Assembly (NCBI RefSeq): GCF_030269515.1
Contig: NZ_BSTM01000006.1
Location: 230,518 to 294,517 of the forward strand
Direction of reading: 5' to 3'
Origin: Actinomadura sp. NBRC 104412
Lineage (GTDB): Bacteria > Actinomycetota > Actinomycetes > Streptosporangiales > Streptosporangiaceae
DNA length: 64,000 nt
Position numbers and translations under genes: made by a program. Below, piece by piece: positions 54,167 through 63,451 of this stretch. The number at the start of each line of letters is the position of its first letter. Position 1 is the first letter of the stretch. The notes under the pieces are model-generated. The model did not search any database. It was not told where the DNA came from and saw only the letters and a program-made list of their open reading frames with translations.

Positions 54167-55921
54167 ATGCGGGACGGTGCGACGGGCAGGGGCACGAGGG
54201 TGGCCGGCGAGCGGCCCGGGGCCACGCGGCCGAAGGCGCCGGGCGCACGGAGAGCACGTAACGCGGCGGACGCCGACGAGGCGTTCCGCGAGCTGGTCCG
54301 GCTGGCCTACTTCGTCCTGCCCGGCAAGGGCAGGCGGCCGCACCGGATGGCCCTGGCCCGCCGGATCGTGGAGAGCACCGGGGGCGCGGGCGGCGGCCGC
54401 GAACGGCGCCGGACCAGGGTGCTGCGCCGCGCGATGAAGCCGCACTGGGTATGGCGGGTCGGCCTGCGCCGTTGGCTGCGCGCCACGCCGCCCCGGATGC
54501 CCGCCGGGGCCACCACCAACGCGCTGGCGGAGCTGGAGCCGCCCGTCCGCGTCGCCTACGCGCTGCTGAACGTGGCGAAGATGAGCCGGCACGAGGTACG
54601 CGACCAGCTCCTTGACCTGCGCATTCCGGACCAGATGGACGTGATCGCGGAGGCCGAGCGGGCGAAGGTGCCCGTGATCAGGACCTGGCCGCACTCCGAT
54701 CCGTTCGCGCCGGGACGGATCCAGCCGCTCGGCCACCGCTCCCCGATGCCGGTGGGCGTCGCGGTGGTGCTGACGGCGGTGCTGGCCGGCACGCTGCTGA
54801 TGGTCGAGGACAAGGGACGGCTGCTGAGCGGCACCTCCAAGGCCGCCGCCGCGCACGGCCTCAGCCTGGTCGCCCCCGCGCCCGACACGTGGCGGACGGC
54901 ACCGCACAGCCTGGACGTGTGGCCCGCGCGCGGAGACCTGACCGGCGACAGGCGGTTCACCGGACGGGCACTGAACGCGTGGGCGGACGCCGCGAAGACG
55001 TCCGGCGCCGCGGCGAGACCGGGCGAGGCGGGCAACCCCCAGCTCCTGTTCGCCGGGCATGTGGACGGCCGGAAGGTCGCGCTGGTGCGGCGCGGCGACC
55101 GGATCGGCCGCTTCACCGACGGGGGCGGGCCGATGACCGTGTACAGGGCGGGCACGGATGCCGCCGCCCCGATCCGGCTGTCCCGTGGCCGCTACCTGGT
55201 GGCCCCCTGGCATCGGCCCGTGTCCCTCACCGGGAAGCGGGTGACGGTGAGCCAGGGCGTCACCGACCCGGTGTTCCCCCGCACGCGATGCGGGCGTGGC
55301 CCCGTCCTGCACCTCAGGGAGAAGGGCGGGACCAGGACGGTTGGGGAGTTCGGCGGCGTCCGCGGTGTGCCGCTCACGTACCGTCCCCCCACCGCCATGG
55401 CCGGCGGTGCAGGCAAGGCCGCCAAGTCGGTCAACAACAGGAAAGCGGCGAAGGCGTCCAAGACCGCGCGCCGCAACGGCAAGCGGCTCACGGGCAGGGC
55501 TCTGCGCGTGTGGGAGCGGACCGCGTGCCTGGCCCCGTCCCCGGGACGTTCCGGGCGTCCCGTGTCCGAGGCGACGGCGTGGGAGTTCTGGTCAGGGTGG
55601 ATCGGTGGCAGGCGGGCCCGGTGGGTCTGCACCGGCGTGTCCTACACCGGTGGCGGATCGGCCGCGCGGGCGGTGCTCATCGACAGGCGCGGGGCGCGGG
55701 ACACCGGCCGGTGCGACGCCCGGCGCCCGGTCGGCGGCTCCTGGTGGCGGTCGGCGCGCGGTGACTGGTACCACCTCGCCGCGGCGGCGCGCGGGCTCAC
55801 ACCACAGGTCAAGGGTCCGTTCAGGGCGTGGCAGCGCCGGTCGCGGCTGCTGATCTCGGTGCCCGCCGAGCCGAGGCGCCGTCCCACCGGGCGCGTGAAG
55901 CTGACGGCCCGCCCGGACTGA
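54167..55921 (+). CDS. Membrane protein with sigma-70-region-like N-terminus and large outer domain
   Basis: 584 residues. The N-terminal 190 residues are basic and helical; DEAFRELVRLAYFVLPGKG and ELEPPVRVAYALLNVAKMSRHEVRDQL have the spacing of sigma-70 regions 2 and 4 in diverged form. One membrane helix (PVGVAVVLTAVLAGTLLMV) lies near 195-213. The outer part of about 370 residues has no signature I know; it includes a Lys/Ala-rich linker (KAAKSVNNRKAAKASKTAR) and Trp-rich C-terminal segments with four Cys. ATG at 54167 with GGGGGAG fits. Function unknown. Confidence 0.75.
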   Translation: MRDGATGRGTRVAGERPGATRPKAPGARRARNAADADEAFRELVRLAYFVLPGKGRRPHRMALARRIVESTGGAGGGRERRRTRVLRRAMKPHWVWRVGLRRWLRATPPRMPAGATTNALAELEPPVRVAYALLNVAKMSRHEVRDQLLDLRIPDQMDVIAEAERAKVPVIRTWPHSDPFAPGRIQPLGHRSPMPVGVAVVLTAVLAGTLLMVEDKGRLLSGTSKAAAAHGLSLVAPAPDTWRTAPHSLDVWPARGDLTGDRRFTGRALNAWADAAKTSGAAARPGEAGNPQLLFAGHVDGRKVALVRRGDRIGRFTDGGGPMTVYRAGTDAAAPIRLSRGRYLVAPWHRPVSLTGKRVTVSQGVTDPVFPRTRCGRGPVLHLREKGGTRTVGEFGGVRGVPLTYRPPTAMAGGAGKAAKSVNNRKAAKASKTARRNGKRLTGRALRVWERTACLAPSPGRSGRPVSEATAWEFWSGWIGGRRARWVCTGVSYTGGGSAARAVLIDRRGARDTGRCDARRPVGGSWWRSARGDWYHLAAAARGLTPQVKGPFRAWQRRSRLLISVPAEPRRRPTGRVKLTARPD

Positions 55922-55941
55922 CCCTGGGATCAGCGTGCGCT

Positions 55942-55947
55942 TACCCT
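55942..55947 (+). promoter_or_regulatory. Possible -10 box before the racemase gene
   Basis: TACCCT, 40 bases before ATG at 55987, with AAAGGGGCAGGG as ribosome site. The intergenic gap is only 65 bp. Confidence 0.4.
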
Positions 55948-55986
55948 GGTCCCTGCAAGCCGAGGGGCGAAGCGAAAGGGGCAGGG

Positions 55987-57147
55987 ATGGGCGCTGCGAC
56001 GGGTAAGGGGCCGCTGTCCGGGGTGCGGGTGGTCGAACTGGCGGGGATCGGGCCGGGCCCGTTCGCCGCGATGCTGCTGGCCGACCTGGGCGCGGACGTG
56101 ATCCGCGTGGACCGGACCTCCGCCGTCAAGCCGGGCGCCTCCAGGGGCGGCACCGATTTCAGCAACCGCGGCAAGCGCTCCATCGCCGTCGACCTCAAGA
56201 GCGAGCGCGGGCGTGACGTCGTGCTCCGCCTGGTGGAGCGCGCGGACGTCCTGCTGGAGGGCTTCCGGCCCGGGGTGACCGAGCGGCTGGGCCTGGGGCC
56301 CGACGACTGCCTGGCCCGCAACCCCCGGCTGGTGTACGGGCGGATGACCGGCTGGGGCCAGCGGGGTCCGCTGTCGAGCAGCGCCGGCCACGACATCGGC
56401 TACATCGCGGTCACCGGCGCGCTGCACGCCATCGGACGGGAGGGCGGCCCGCCGCAGGTGCCGTTGAACCTGCTGGGCGACTTCGCGGGCGGCAGCATGT
56501 ACCTGGTCGTCGGGGTGCTGTCCGCGCTGCTGGAGTCCAGGACCAGCGGGCAGGGCCAGGTCGTGGACGCCGCCATCGTGGACGGCACGGCGCACCTGTC
56601 CACGTTCATCCACGCGATGATGGCCGGCGGCCTCTGGCAGGACAGGCGCGGGGTCAACATGCTCGACACCGGCGCCCCCTGGTACGACGTGTACGAGACC
56701 GCCGACGGCCGGTACATGGCGGTCGGCGCGATCGAGCCGCAGTTCTACGCCGAGTTCATCCGGGTGCTGGGACTGGAGGACGAGAAGGACCTGCCCGGCC
56801 AGCACGACCGGGAGCGCTGGCCGGAGGCGCGGGAACGGTTCGCCGCCGCGTTCAGGACCAAGACCCGCGACGAGTGGGCCAAGCTGTTCCTGCCCGGTGA
56901 CGGCTGCGTGGCCCCGGTGCTGTCGCTGAAGGAGGCGGCCGAGCACCCGTACAACACCGCCCGGGAGGTGTTCTTCGAGCACGAGGGGCACCACCAGCCG
57001 TCCCCGGCCCCGCGTTTCTCCCGTACCGTCACCGAGACCGACGGCGTCCCCGCCCTCCCCGGCGGCCAGACCCGCGACATCCTCGCCGAGCTGGGCTTCG
57101 AGGACGTGGACGCGCTGCTCGCCGAGGGGGCCGTGGCGCAGAGCTGA
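55987..57147 (+). CDS. Alpha-methylacyl-CoA racemase (CaiB/BaiF family III CoA transferase)
   Basis: 386 residues. VRVVELAGIGPGPFAAMLLADLG is the family start. The racemase active-site pair is present: histidine in SSAGHDIGYIAVTGAL and aspartate in LLGDFAGGSMY, as in mycobacterial MCR. It interconverts 2R and 2S methylacyl-CoA thioesters, needed to degrade branched fatty acids or sterol side chains. An acyl-CoA dehydrogenase lies 4.6 kb downstream, possibly in the same metabolism. The longer frame to 55828 is shadow of the preceding gene. Confidence 0.92.
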   Translation: MGAATGKGPLSGVRVVELAGIGPGPFAAMLLADLGADVIRVDRTSAVKPGASRGGTDFSNRGKRSIAVDLKSERGRDVVLRLVERADVLLEGFRPGVTERLGLGPDDCLARNPRLVYGRMTGWGQRGPLSSSAGHDIGYIAVTGALHAIGREGGPPQVPLNLLGDFAGGSMYLVVGVLSALLESRTSGQGQVVDAAIVDGTAHLSTFIHAMMAGGLWQDRRGVNMLDTGAPWYDVYETADGRYMAVGAIEPQFYAEFIRVLGLEDEKDLPGQHDRERWPEARERFAAAFRTKTRDEWAKLFLPGDGCVAPVLSLKEAAEHPYNTAREVFFEHEGHHQPSPAPRFSRTVTETDGVPALPGGQTRDILAELGFEDVDALLAEGAVAQS

Positions 57148-57245
57148 CCTGGGGGTTTACGGCGGCGCGGTGATATTTTGCCCGGGCCGTCCGGTGTCGT
57201 CCGCCCGACCACGGGTAGCGCACTCACCGTCGTCCCCAAGCGAAG

Positions 57246-60200
57246 GTGACAAGGGTGGGAGTGCTCCGATCGGTGGCCGGACTGGTGCCGCGCACAGTGT
57301 CGAGCGCGGTGTCCGGCGCGGCCGGGCTGGCCGGCTCGCTGCCGCTGCCCAAACCGCCCCTGCCCAAGCCGTCGCTGCTCAAGCCCAGGCTTCCCGACCT
57401 CGCCGGGATGGCGGAACGCGCCGAGCTGGCGAACCTGATCGGCCATCGGGTGCGGCGGCGGACCTGGTCGCGGAAGGGCCGCGCCTACATCGAGATCCGC
57501 GGGCACCCGACCGCCCGCACCCGGTCGGCCCGCGAGCTGCGCGACTCGGCGGCGGCCGCGGTGAGACGGCTGAAAGGCGTCCACTGGGCCCAGGTCAACG
57601 CCGTCACGGGCGAGATCCTGTGCCTCTTCGACGAGGACCGGGTCGACCTGGACGGCATCGTCGACGCCATCGCGGCGGTGGAGGACGCGCAGCAGGTCGG
57701 GGACGAGGCGTTCCCGATGGAAGGGCATCCGGCCGACACCGCGCCGGTCACCGCCGAGGCGATCGCGCTGGCGTCCGACTGCGCCGCCTTCGCGCTGGCC
57801 TCGGCGGGACGGTTCGTGCGCCTGCCGCGGCTGCCGCCCGCCGCGCGGATCGCCCTGGCGTGGATGGACAGCCAGCCGCGGCTGCGGCGCGAGCTGGAGA
57901 CCAGGCTGGGGCATCACGGCGCCGACCTGGTGCTGTCGGTGGGCGGCGCCGTGCTGCACGGGCTCACCCAGGAGCCGTCGGGGCTCGCGCTGGACGCGCT
58001 GCACCGTGGCGTGCAGGTCGCGGAGCTGAGGGCGCGCCGCGCCGCCTGGTCGCGCTGGGAGACCGCGTTGTGCGCGCCCGGCCTGCCCGCCGACGCCCCC
58101 GAACGCGCCGAACGGCCCTGCCCGCTGCCGCCCGGCCCGGTGGAGAAGTGGGCCGACCGTTCCTCGATCGCCGCGCTCGTCGGCGCCGCCGGGGTGGTGG
58201 CCTTCGGGCGCGACCCCCGTGCCGCGTCCGCCCTGCTGCTGGCGGCGGTGCCGCGCGCCTCCCGGATCGGCCGCTCGGGCTTCGCCTCGACGCTGGGACG
58301 CGAGCTGGCCGGGCAGGGCGTGGTGCCGCTGGACGGCGCCGCGTACCGCAGGCTCGACCGGGTGACGGCCGTCGTGGTGGACTCGTCGGCGCTGTGCGGA
58401 ACCGAACACGAGATCGTCTCCGCCGACGGCCCCGAGGTGTGGGACGCGACGGCACGGCTCCTCACCATCGACCCCGGCATCGAGGGCGTCCGGGACCGTG
58501 ACGGCTGGTGCCTCCACCGCGTGTCCGCGGCCTCCACCGACCCCTTACTGAACGGCACCGGGGCCCCCGGCGGTTCCGGCGACTCCGGCGATCCGCGCGG
58601 CCTCAGGGTCCAGGTGATGGATCCCACCGGTCACACGATCGGCGAGGCCCTGATCGGGCGCCGTCTCGATCCGCGGGCCGAGGCGGTGCTGTCGGCCGCC
58701 CGCGACAGCGGCGCCCGGATCCTGCTGACCGAGCACGCCGCCACCGCCGAGCTGCTGCCGCTGGTGGACGAGGCGCTGGACGCGTCCGTCCCGCTCGCCG
58801 AGCACGTCCGCGCGCTCCAGCGGGACGGGGAGGGCGTGCTCGTCGTCACCACCGGCGACGAGGACGCCGCGCTGGCCGCCGACGTGGGCGTGAGCGTGTC
58901 CGTCACGGGCCTGGACGAGTCCGCGCCCCCGATCTGCTGGAGCTCCGACCTGGTCTGCACGGGTGGGCTCGAACAGGTCTGGCGGCTGATGGTGGCCGTG
59001 GGCGCGACCAGGGCCGCGAGCGAACGCGCGGTACGGCTGGCCATCGGCGGCTCGGCGCTGGGCACCCTGCTGGTGCTCACCGGGGACCGTTCGCGGTCCC
59101 GGCTCGACCTGACCCCCGTGCACGGCGCCGCGCTGATCGCGCTGGTGAGCGGGTTCCTGTCCGCGCGCCGCCTGGCCGCGCGTCCCGTGCCCGTACCCGT
59201 GCCGCGCGTACCCTGGCACGCCCTGGATCCGCAGGCCGCCGCCGAACGGGCGCTGCGGCTGCGCGACGAGGGCGCCCGCGACCGTGCCCCGGCGCATCGC
59301 CTCCCGGAAGGGATCCGCTCCGCGCCGCCCGTACGCGCGGTCGCCGAGGTCGCGGGCGCGGTATGGCACGAGCTGCGCGACCCTCTCACACCGGTACTCG
59401 TCCTGGGCGCGGCGGCGTCCGCCGTCGTCGGGTCCGGTGTCGACGCGGCGCTGGTCGGCGGGGTGATGGCGGGGAACGCGCTGATCAGCGGCATCCAGCG
59501 GTCCCGTGCGGAGCGTGCGCTCCGTGGCCTGCTGCTGGGGCAGCGCGCGCCCGCCCGCCGCGTCCGCGTGCAGGGCGGGCCCCGCGACTGGGATCTGCGG
59601 CTGGACAACGGCGTCGGTTGGGCGCCGCACGACGACATCCCGGCGGCCGAGCTGCGCCCCGGCGACGTCATCGCCGTCCGCGCGTCCGACGTGGTGCCCG
59701 CGGACGCCCGCCTGCTGGTGGCCGAGGACCTGGAGGTGGACGAGGCCACGCTGACCGGCGAGTCCACCCCGGTGCCCAAGTCGGTCGCCGCCGCCCCCGG
59801 CGCGGACCTGGCCGAGCGCGCCTGCATGCTGTACGAGGAGACCACCGTGCTGACCGGGCGCGCCTACGCCGTCGTGGTCGCCACGGGGTCGAGCACCCAG
59901 GCGGGACGCGCCGCCGCCCTGGCGGGCGAAGGCGCCGCGCCGACGGGGGTGCAGGCACGGCTGAACGAGCTGACGCGGGTCTCGCTGCCGGTGTCCGGGT
60001 TCAGCGGCGCGCTGGTCAGCGCGCTCGGCATGCTGCGCGGCATGTCCGCCAGGCAGGCGATCTCCTCGGGCGTGGCGGTCGCGGTGGCGGCGGTGCCCGA
60101 GGGCCTGACGCTGGTCGCGACCGTCGCCCAGCTCGCCGCCGCCCGCCGCCTGTCCCGCCGCGACGTGCTGGTCCGCTCGTCCCGGACGCTGGGCACGCTG

Positions 60201-61793
60201 GGCCGCGCGGACGTGGTGTGCTTCGACAAGACCGGCACGCTCACCGACGGCCGGCTCAAGGTCACCACGATCAGCGGGCCGCGCCGCGACCTTGAGCCCG
60301 GCGGCGCGGCGTGGCGCCGCGTCCTGGCCACCGCCGCCCGCGCCTGCCCCGACCCGAACGGCGGTGCCGGCCCCGCGCGGCACGCCACGGACCGCGCCGT
60401 CCTGGAGGCGGCCGCCGGACTCGGCGACGACACCGGCTGGGAGGCGCTGCGCACGATCCCGTTCGAGCCGAGCCGGGGCTACTCGGCCGCGCTCGGACGG
60501 GACGACGGCGTGCCCTACGTCGCCGTCAAGGGCGCGCCCGAGGTCCTGCTGCCCCACTGCGGCCGGGTCGTGACGGGCCGGGGCACCGAGCCGATGACCG
60601 AGGAGCGGCGCGCCCAGGCCGAGGCGACGGTGCGCCGCCTGGCGGGCCGCGGGCTGCGCGTCCTCGCCGTCGGCCACACCGAGCCCGACGCCCTGGACGC
60701 CGACGAGGAGGTCCTCGCCGGGCTCGCGCTGCTCGGCTTCGTGGGGATCGCCGACCCGGTCCGCCCGGACGCCGCGGAGGCGATCGGCACGCTCACCGCC
60801 GCCGGGATCCGGGTCACGATGATCACCGGGGACCATCCGGACACCGCCCGCGCCGTGGCCGCCGAGCTGGGCGTCCCGAACCCCGAGCGCACCATGACCG
60901 GCGCCGAGCTGGACCGGCTCAGTGACCGCGACCGTACCCGGCGGATCGCGGAGACCTCGGTGTTCGCCCGCGTCACGCCCGAGCACAAGGTGCGCATCGT
61001 GCAGGCGCTGCGGCGCGCGGGACGGGTGGTGGCGATGACCGGCGACGGCGCCAACGACGCCGCCGCGATCCGGCTCGCCGACGTGGGCATCGGCCTGACC
61101 GCGGGGGACTCGCGGGCCGCGCCGTCCGCCGCCGACCTGATCCTGCGCGGCGGTGACCTGCCCGGCATCGTCGCCGCCCTCCTGGAGGGGCGCGCGCTGT
61201 GGGAGAGCGTCCGCAACGCCGTGTCGATCCTGGTCGGCGGCAACGTGGGGGAGGTCGCGTTCACCCTCTACGGCACCACGCTGGGCGGCGGGCAGGCTCC
61301 GCTGACCACCCGCCAGCTCCTGCTGGTCAACATGCTCACCGACATGATGCCCGCGCTGGCCGTCGCGCTCGCCCCGCCCGGCGAAGAGCGGAGCGACCGC
61401 GCCGGACGCCCGTCCCGTCCCGGCGTGCTCGGTGACCCGCTGCACGACGCGATCGTGGCGCGCGGCGTGGTCACCGCGCTCGGCGCCATCCTCGCCTGGC
61501 AGATCGGGCGGTTCACCGGGCGTGGCCGCCGCGCCGGGACGATGGGCCTGGCCGCGCTGGTCATCACGCAGCTCGCGCAGACGTTGCAGACCGGCTGGCG
61601 CAGCCCCGCCGTCCTGGCCACCTGCGCGGCCTCGCTGCTCGTCCTCGCGCTGGTGATCGAGACGCCGGGCGTGAGCCACTTCTTCGGCAGCGTCCCGCTG
61701 GGCCCGGTGGCCTGGTCGGTCGTCCTCGGCGCCGCCGCGGCGGCCACGGTCGCGTCCGTCCTGGGACCGCGGCTCGTGGAGAGGCTGCGCTAG
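57246..61793 (+). CDS. Very large P-type cation ATPase (CtpH/CtpI-like)
   Basis: 1515 residues, twice the usual P-type size but normal for the mycobacterial CtpH/CtpI group. The first ~680 residues contain a diverged HMA-like region (RSARELRDSAAAAVRRLKG), membrane segments and a partial, non-catalytic ATPase-like half. The second half has all catalytic motifs: LTGESTPVPKS, AAVPEGLTLVATVAQ, phosphorylation site VCFDKTGTLT (Asp994), KGAPEVLLPH, TGDHPDTA and MTGDGANDAAAIR. The PEGL motif resembles Ca/Mg-type pumps; the ion is not known. GTG at 57246 is used; GTG at 57255 or 57261 has a better ribosome site. It ends in a CTAG shared with the next gene. Confidence 0.92.
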   Translation: MTRVGVLRSVAGLVPRTVSSAVSGAAGLAGSLPLPKPPLPKPSLLKPRLPDLAGMAERAELANLIGHRVRRRTWSRKGRAYIEIRGHPTARTRSARELRDSAAAAVRRLKGVHWAQVNAVTGEILCLFDEDRVDLDGIVDAIAAVEDAQQVGDEAFPMEGHPADTAPVTAEAIALASDCAAFALASAGRFVRLPRLPPAARIALAWMDSQPRLRRELETRLGHHGADLVLSVGGAVLHGLTQEPSGLALDALHRGVQVAELRARRAAWSRWETALCAPGLPADAPERAERPCPLPPGPVEKWADRSSIAALVGAAGVVAFGRDPRAASALLLAAVPRASRIGRSGFASTLGRELAGQGVVPLDGAAYRRLDRVTAVVVDSSALCGTEHEIVSADGPEVWDATARLLTIDPGIEGVRDRDGWCLHRVSAASTDPLLNGTGAPGGSGDSGDPRGLRVQVMDPTGHTIGEALIGRRLDPRAEAVLSAARDSGARILLTEHAATAELLPLVDEALDASVPLAEHVRALQRDGEGVLVVTTGDEDAALAADVGVSVSVTGLDESAPPICWSSDLVCTGGLEQVWRLMVAVGATRAASERAVRLAIGGSALGTLLVLTGDRSRSRLDLTPVHGAALIALVSGFLSARRLAARPVPVPVPRVPWHALDPQAAAERALRLRDEGARDRAPAHRLPEGIRSAPPVRAVAEVAGAVWHELRDPLTPVLVLGAAASAVVGSGVDAALVGGVMAGNALISGIQRSRAERALRGLLLGQRAPARRVRVQGGPRDWDLRLDNGVGWAPHDDIPAAELRPGDVIAVRASDVVPADARLLVAEDLEVDEATLTGESTPVPKSVAAAPGADLAERACMLYEETTVLTGRAYAVVVATGSSTQAGRAAALAGEGAAPTGVQARLNELTRVSLPVSGFSGALVSALGMLRGMSARQAISSGVAVAVAAVPEGLTLVATVAQLAAARRLSRRDVLVRSSRTLGTLGRADVVCFDKTGTLTDGRLKVTTISGPRRDLEPGGAAWRRVLATAARACPDPNGGAGPARHATDRAVLEAAAGLGDDTGWEALRTIPFEPSRGYSAALGRDDGVPYVAVKGAPEVLLPHCGRVVTGRGTEPMTEERRAQAEATVRRLAGRGLRVLAVGHTEPDALDADEEVLAGLALLGFVGIADPVRPDAAEAIGTLTAAGIRVTMITGDHPDTARAVAAELGVPNPERTMTGAELDRLSDRDRTRRIAETSVFARVTPEHKVRIVQALRRAGRVVAMTGDGANDAAAIRLADVGIGLTAGDSRAAPSAADLILRGGDLPGIVAALLEGRALWESVRNAVSILVGGNVGEVAFTLYGTTLGGGQAPLTTRQLLLVNMLTDMMPALAVALAPPGEERSDRAGRPSRPGVLGDPLHDAIVARGVVTALGAILAWQIGRFTGRGRRAGTMGLAALVITQLAQTLQTGWRSPAVLATCAASLLVLALVIETPGVSHFFGSVPLGPVAWSVVLGAAAAATVASVLGPRLVERLR

Positions 61794-62929
61794 AACCCGA
61801 GCCGCTTGCCCACGATCTCGTTCATGATCTCGTTGGTGCCGCCGCCGATGCCCAGGATGCGGGCGTCGCGGTAGTGCCGCTCGACCTCCGACTCGCGCAT
61901 GTAGCCCATCCCGCCGTGCAACTGGACGGCCTCGTGGACGACGTGCTCGGCCGCGTACACGGCCGTGTTCTTGGCGAACGCCGTCTCGGTCAGCACGTCC
62001 TCACCCGCCGCGTACCGCTCCGCGACACTCCTGGTGTACGCGCGGGCCACGTCCACCTGCCGGGCCATCTCGGCGATCTTGTGCCGGACGAGCTGCCGGG
62101 ACGCCAGCGGACGCCCGAACGTCTCACGGTCCCGCACCCACCGGATCGTCAGGTCCAGGCAGCGCTGCGCCGTCGCGTACGCCTGCACGGCCAGCCCCAG
62201 CCGCTCGGTCACGAAGTTCTGGACGATCTGCAGGAACCCGGAGTTCTCCGCACCGACCAGGTTGGCCACGGGCACCCGCACGTCGGTGAACGACAGCTCG
62301 GCGGTGTCCGAGCACAGCCAGCCCATCTTCCTCAGGGACCGCGACACCTCGAACCCCGGCGTGCCCTTCTCGATCACCAGCAGCGAGATCCCCCCGGCAC
62401 CAGGCCCGCCCGTCCGCACCGCCGTGGTCACGAAGTCGGCCCGCACTCCCGAGGTGATGAACAGCTTGGCCCCGTTCACCACATAGTGGTCGCCGTCGCG
62501 CACCGCCGTGGTCCGGATCCCCGCGACGTCGGACCCGGTCTCCGGCTCGGTGATGCCCAGCGCCCCGATCATCTCCCCGGCCAGGGTCGGCCGCGCGAAC
62601 CGCTCGATCAGCCCCTCGTCCCCGGACGCGACGATGTGCGGCAGCGCGATCCCATGCGTGAACAGGGAGGCCACGACCCCACCGGACCCGCCCGCCTGGA
62701 TCAGCTCCTCGGTCACGATCATCGAGTCGAACAGCTCGCCGCCGCCCCCGCCCGCGGACTCGGGGAAGGCCACCCCGAGCAGCCCGGCCTTCGCCGCCTT
62801 CCGATGCAGCTCACGCGGCAGCTCCCCGGCCTCCTCCCACCCGCCCAGGTAGGGAACGATCTCCCGCTCGGTAAACTCCCGCACGAGCCGCCGCAACGCG
62901 ACACGCTCATCCGTCTTCCACGGGCCCAT
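61790..62929 (-). CDS. Acyl-CoA dehydrogenase
   Basis: 379 residues with the ACAD fold: helical N-terminus, LGITEPETGSDVAGIRT for FAD binding, FVTTAVRTG, and C-terminal QLHGGMGYMRESEVERHYRD, ILGIGGGTNEIMNEI. The residue that serves as catalytic base in the medium-chain enzymes (Glu in YEGT) is Gly here, as usual in isovaleryl/long-chain-type members where the base sits elsewhere. It makes a trans-2-enoyl-CoA with FAD. Chain specificity cannot be told. ATG at 62929. Convergent with the P-type ATPase gene; the two TAG stops share CTAG. Confidence 0.94.
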   Translation of the reverse strand: MGPWKTDERVALRRLVREFTEREIVPYLGGWEEAGELPRELHRKAAKAGLLGVAFPESAGGGGGELFDSMIVTEELIQAGGSGGVVASLFTHGIALPHIVASGDEGLIERFARPTLAGEMIGALGITEPETGSDVAGIRTTAVRDGDHYVVNGAKLFITSGVRADFVTTAVRTGGPGAGGISLLVIEKGTPGFEVSRSLRKMGWLCSDTAELSFTDVRVPVANLVGAENSGFLQIVQNFVTERLGLAVQAYATAQRCLDLTIRWVRDRETFGRPLASRQLVRHKIAEMARQVDVARAYTRSVAERYAAGEDVLTETAFAKNTAVYAAEHVVHEAVQLHGGMGYMRESEVERHYRDARILGIGGGTNEIMNEIVGKRLGF

Positions 62930-63451
62930 CCACCGGCTCTCTTTCTTATGGCAGGCGCGAGCTGCGCTCCTCGCCTTGACGGCTCGTCGCTTGTCGCGCC
63001 TGCGGCGATCGCTGCATCGCTCCGACTCGCCTAGAGGCTCGCTTCGCGATCAGGTTCCTCGCAAGCTCGGAACCTGCCTTCGGACGCGATCGCAACGCTT
63101 GAGCGACCGTTCGGGGCTGGGGTTGGGGGCTGGGGTGGGTGCGAGGGTGTTCATTCGCAGCCGCGAGCGGCGCTCCTCTGGCGGCTCGTCGCTTGTCGCG
63201 GCAGCAGTAAACACTGCGCAGCTCGCGCATGCAATAAACACCTCTCCCAACGACCTCAACCCGTCACCCCAGCCCCGAACGGTGCCCAAGCGCTGCGATC
63301 GCGTCCGAAGGCAGGGGCGAGCGTCAGCGAGACCCTGATCGCGTAGCGAGCCCCTGGGCGAGTCGGAGCGATGCAGCGATCGCGCGCGGTGCCGGAGAAG
63401 GAGGGCGCCCAGCGCCCGACGCCGCAGGTACCGCCAATAAACGGAGCGCAG
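62930..63451. repeat. Non-coding repeat cluster: ~118-bp inverted repeat plus ~50-bp direct repeats
   Basis: No gene is seen in these 520 bases. Arm 63005-63122 is repeated inverted at 63267-63383 with about 85% identity; the symmetry extends inward as GGTGTTcATT against AATaAACACC. A ~50-bp block at 62951-63003 (GCGAGCTGCGCTCC ... GGCTCGTCGCTTGTCGCG) recurs in the same orientation at 63157-63206. The first block is itself bounded by GCAGGCGCGA and TCGCGCCTGC, a perfect inverted pair. GCGCAGTGTT-type ends occur at 63443-63455 and, inverted, near 63210-63219. ORFs on both strands here simply mirror each other and are not genes. Confidence 0.85.

Noticed and set aside
58545..61679. Minus-strand ORF of 1044 codons opposite the P-type ATPase
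   Set aside because: Antisense shadow; the plus strand contains all P-type ATPase motifs.
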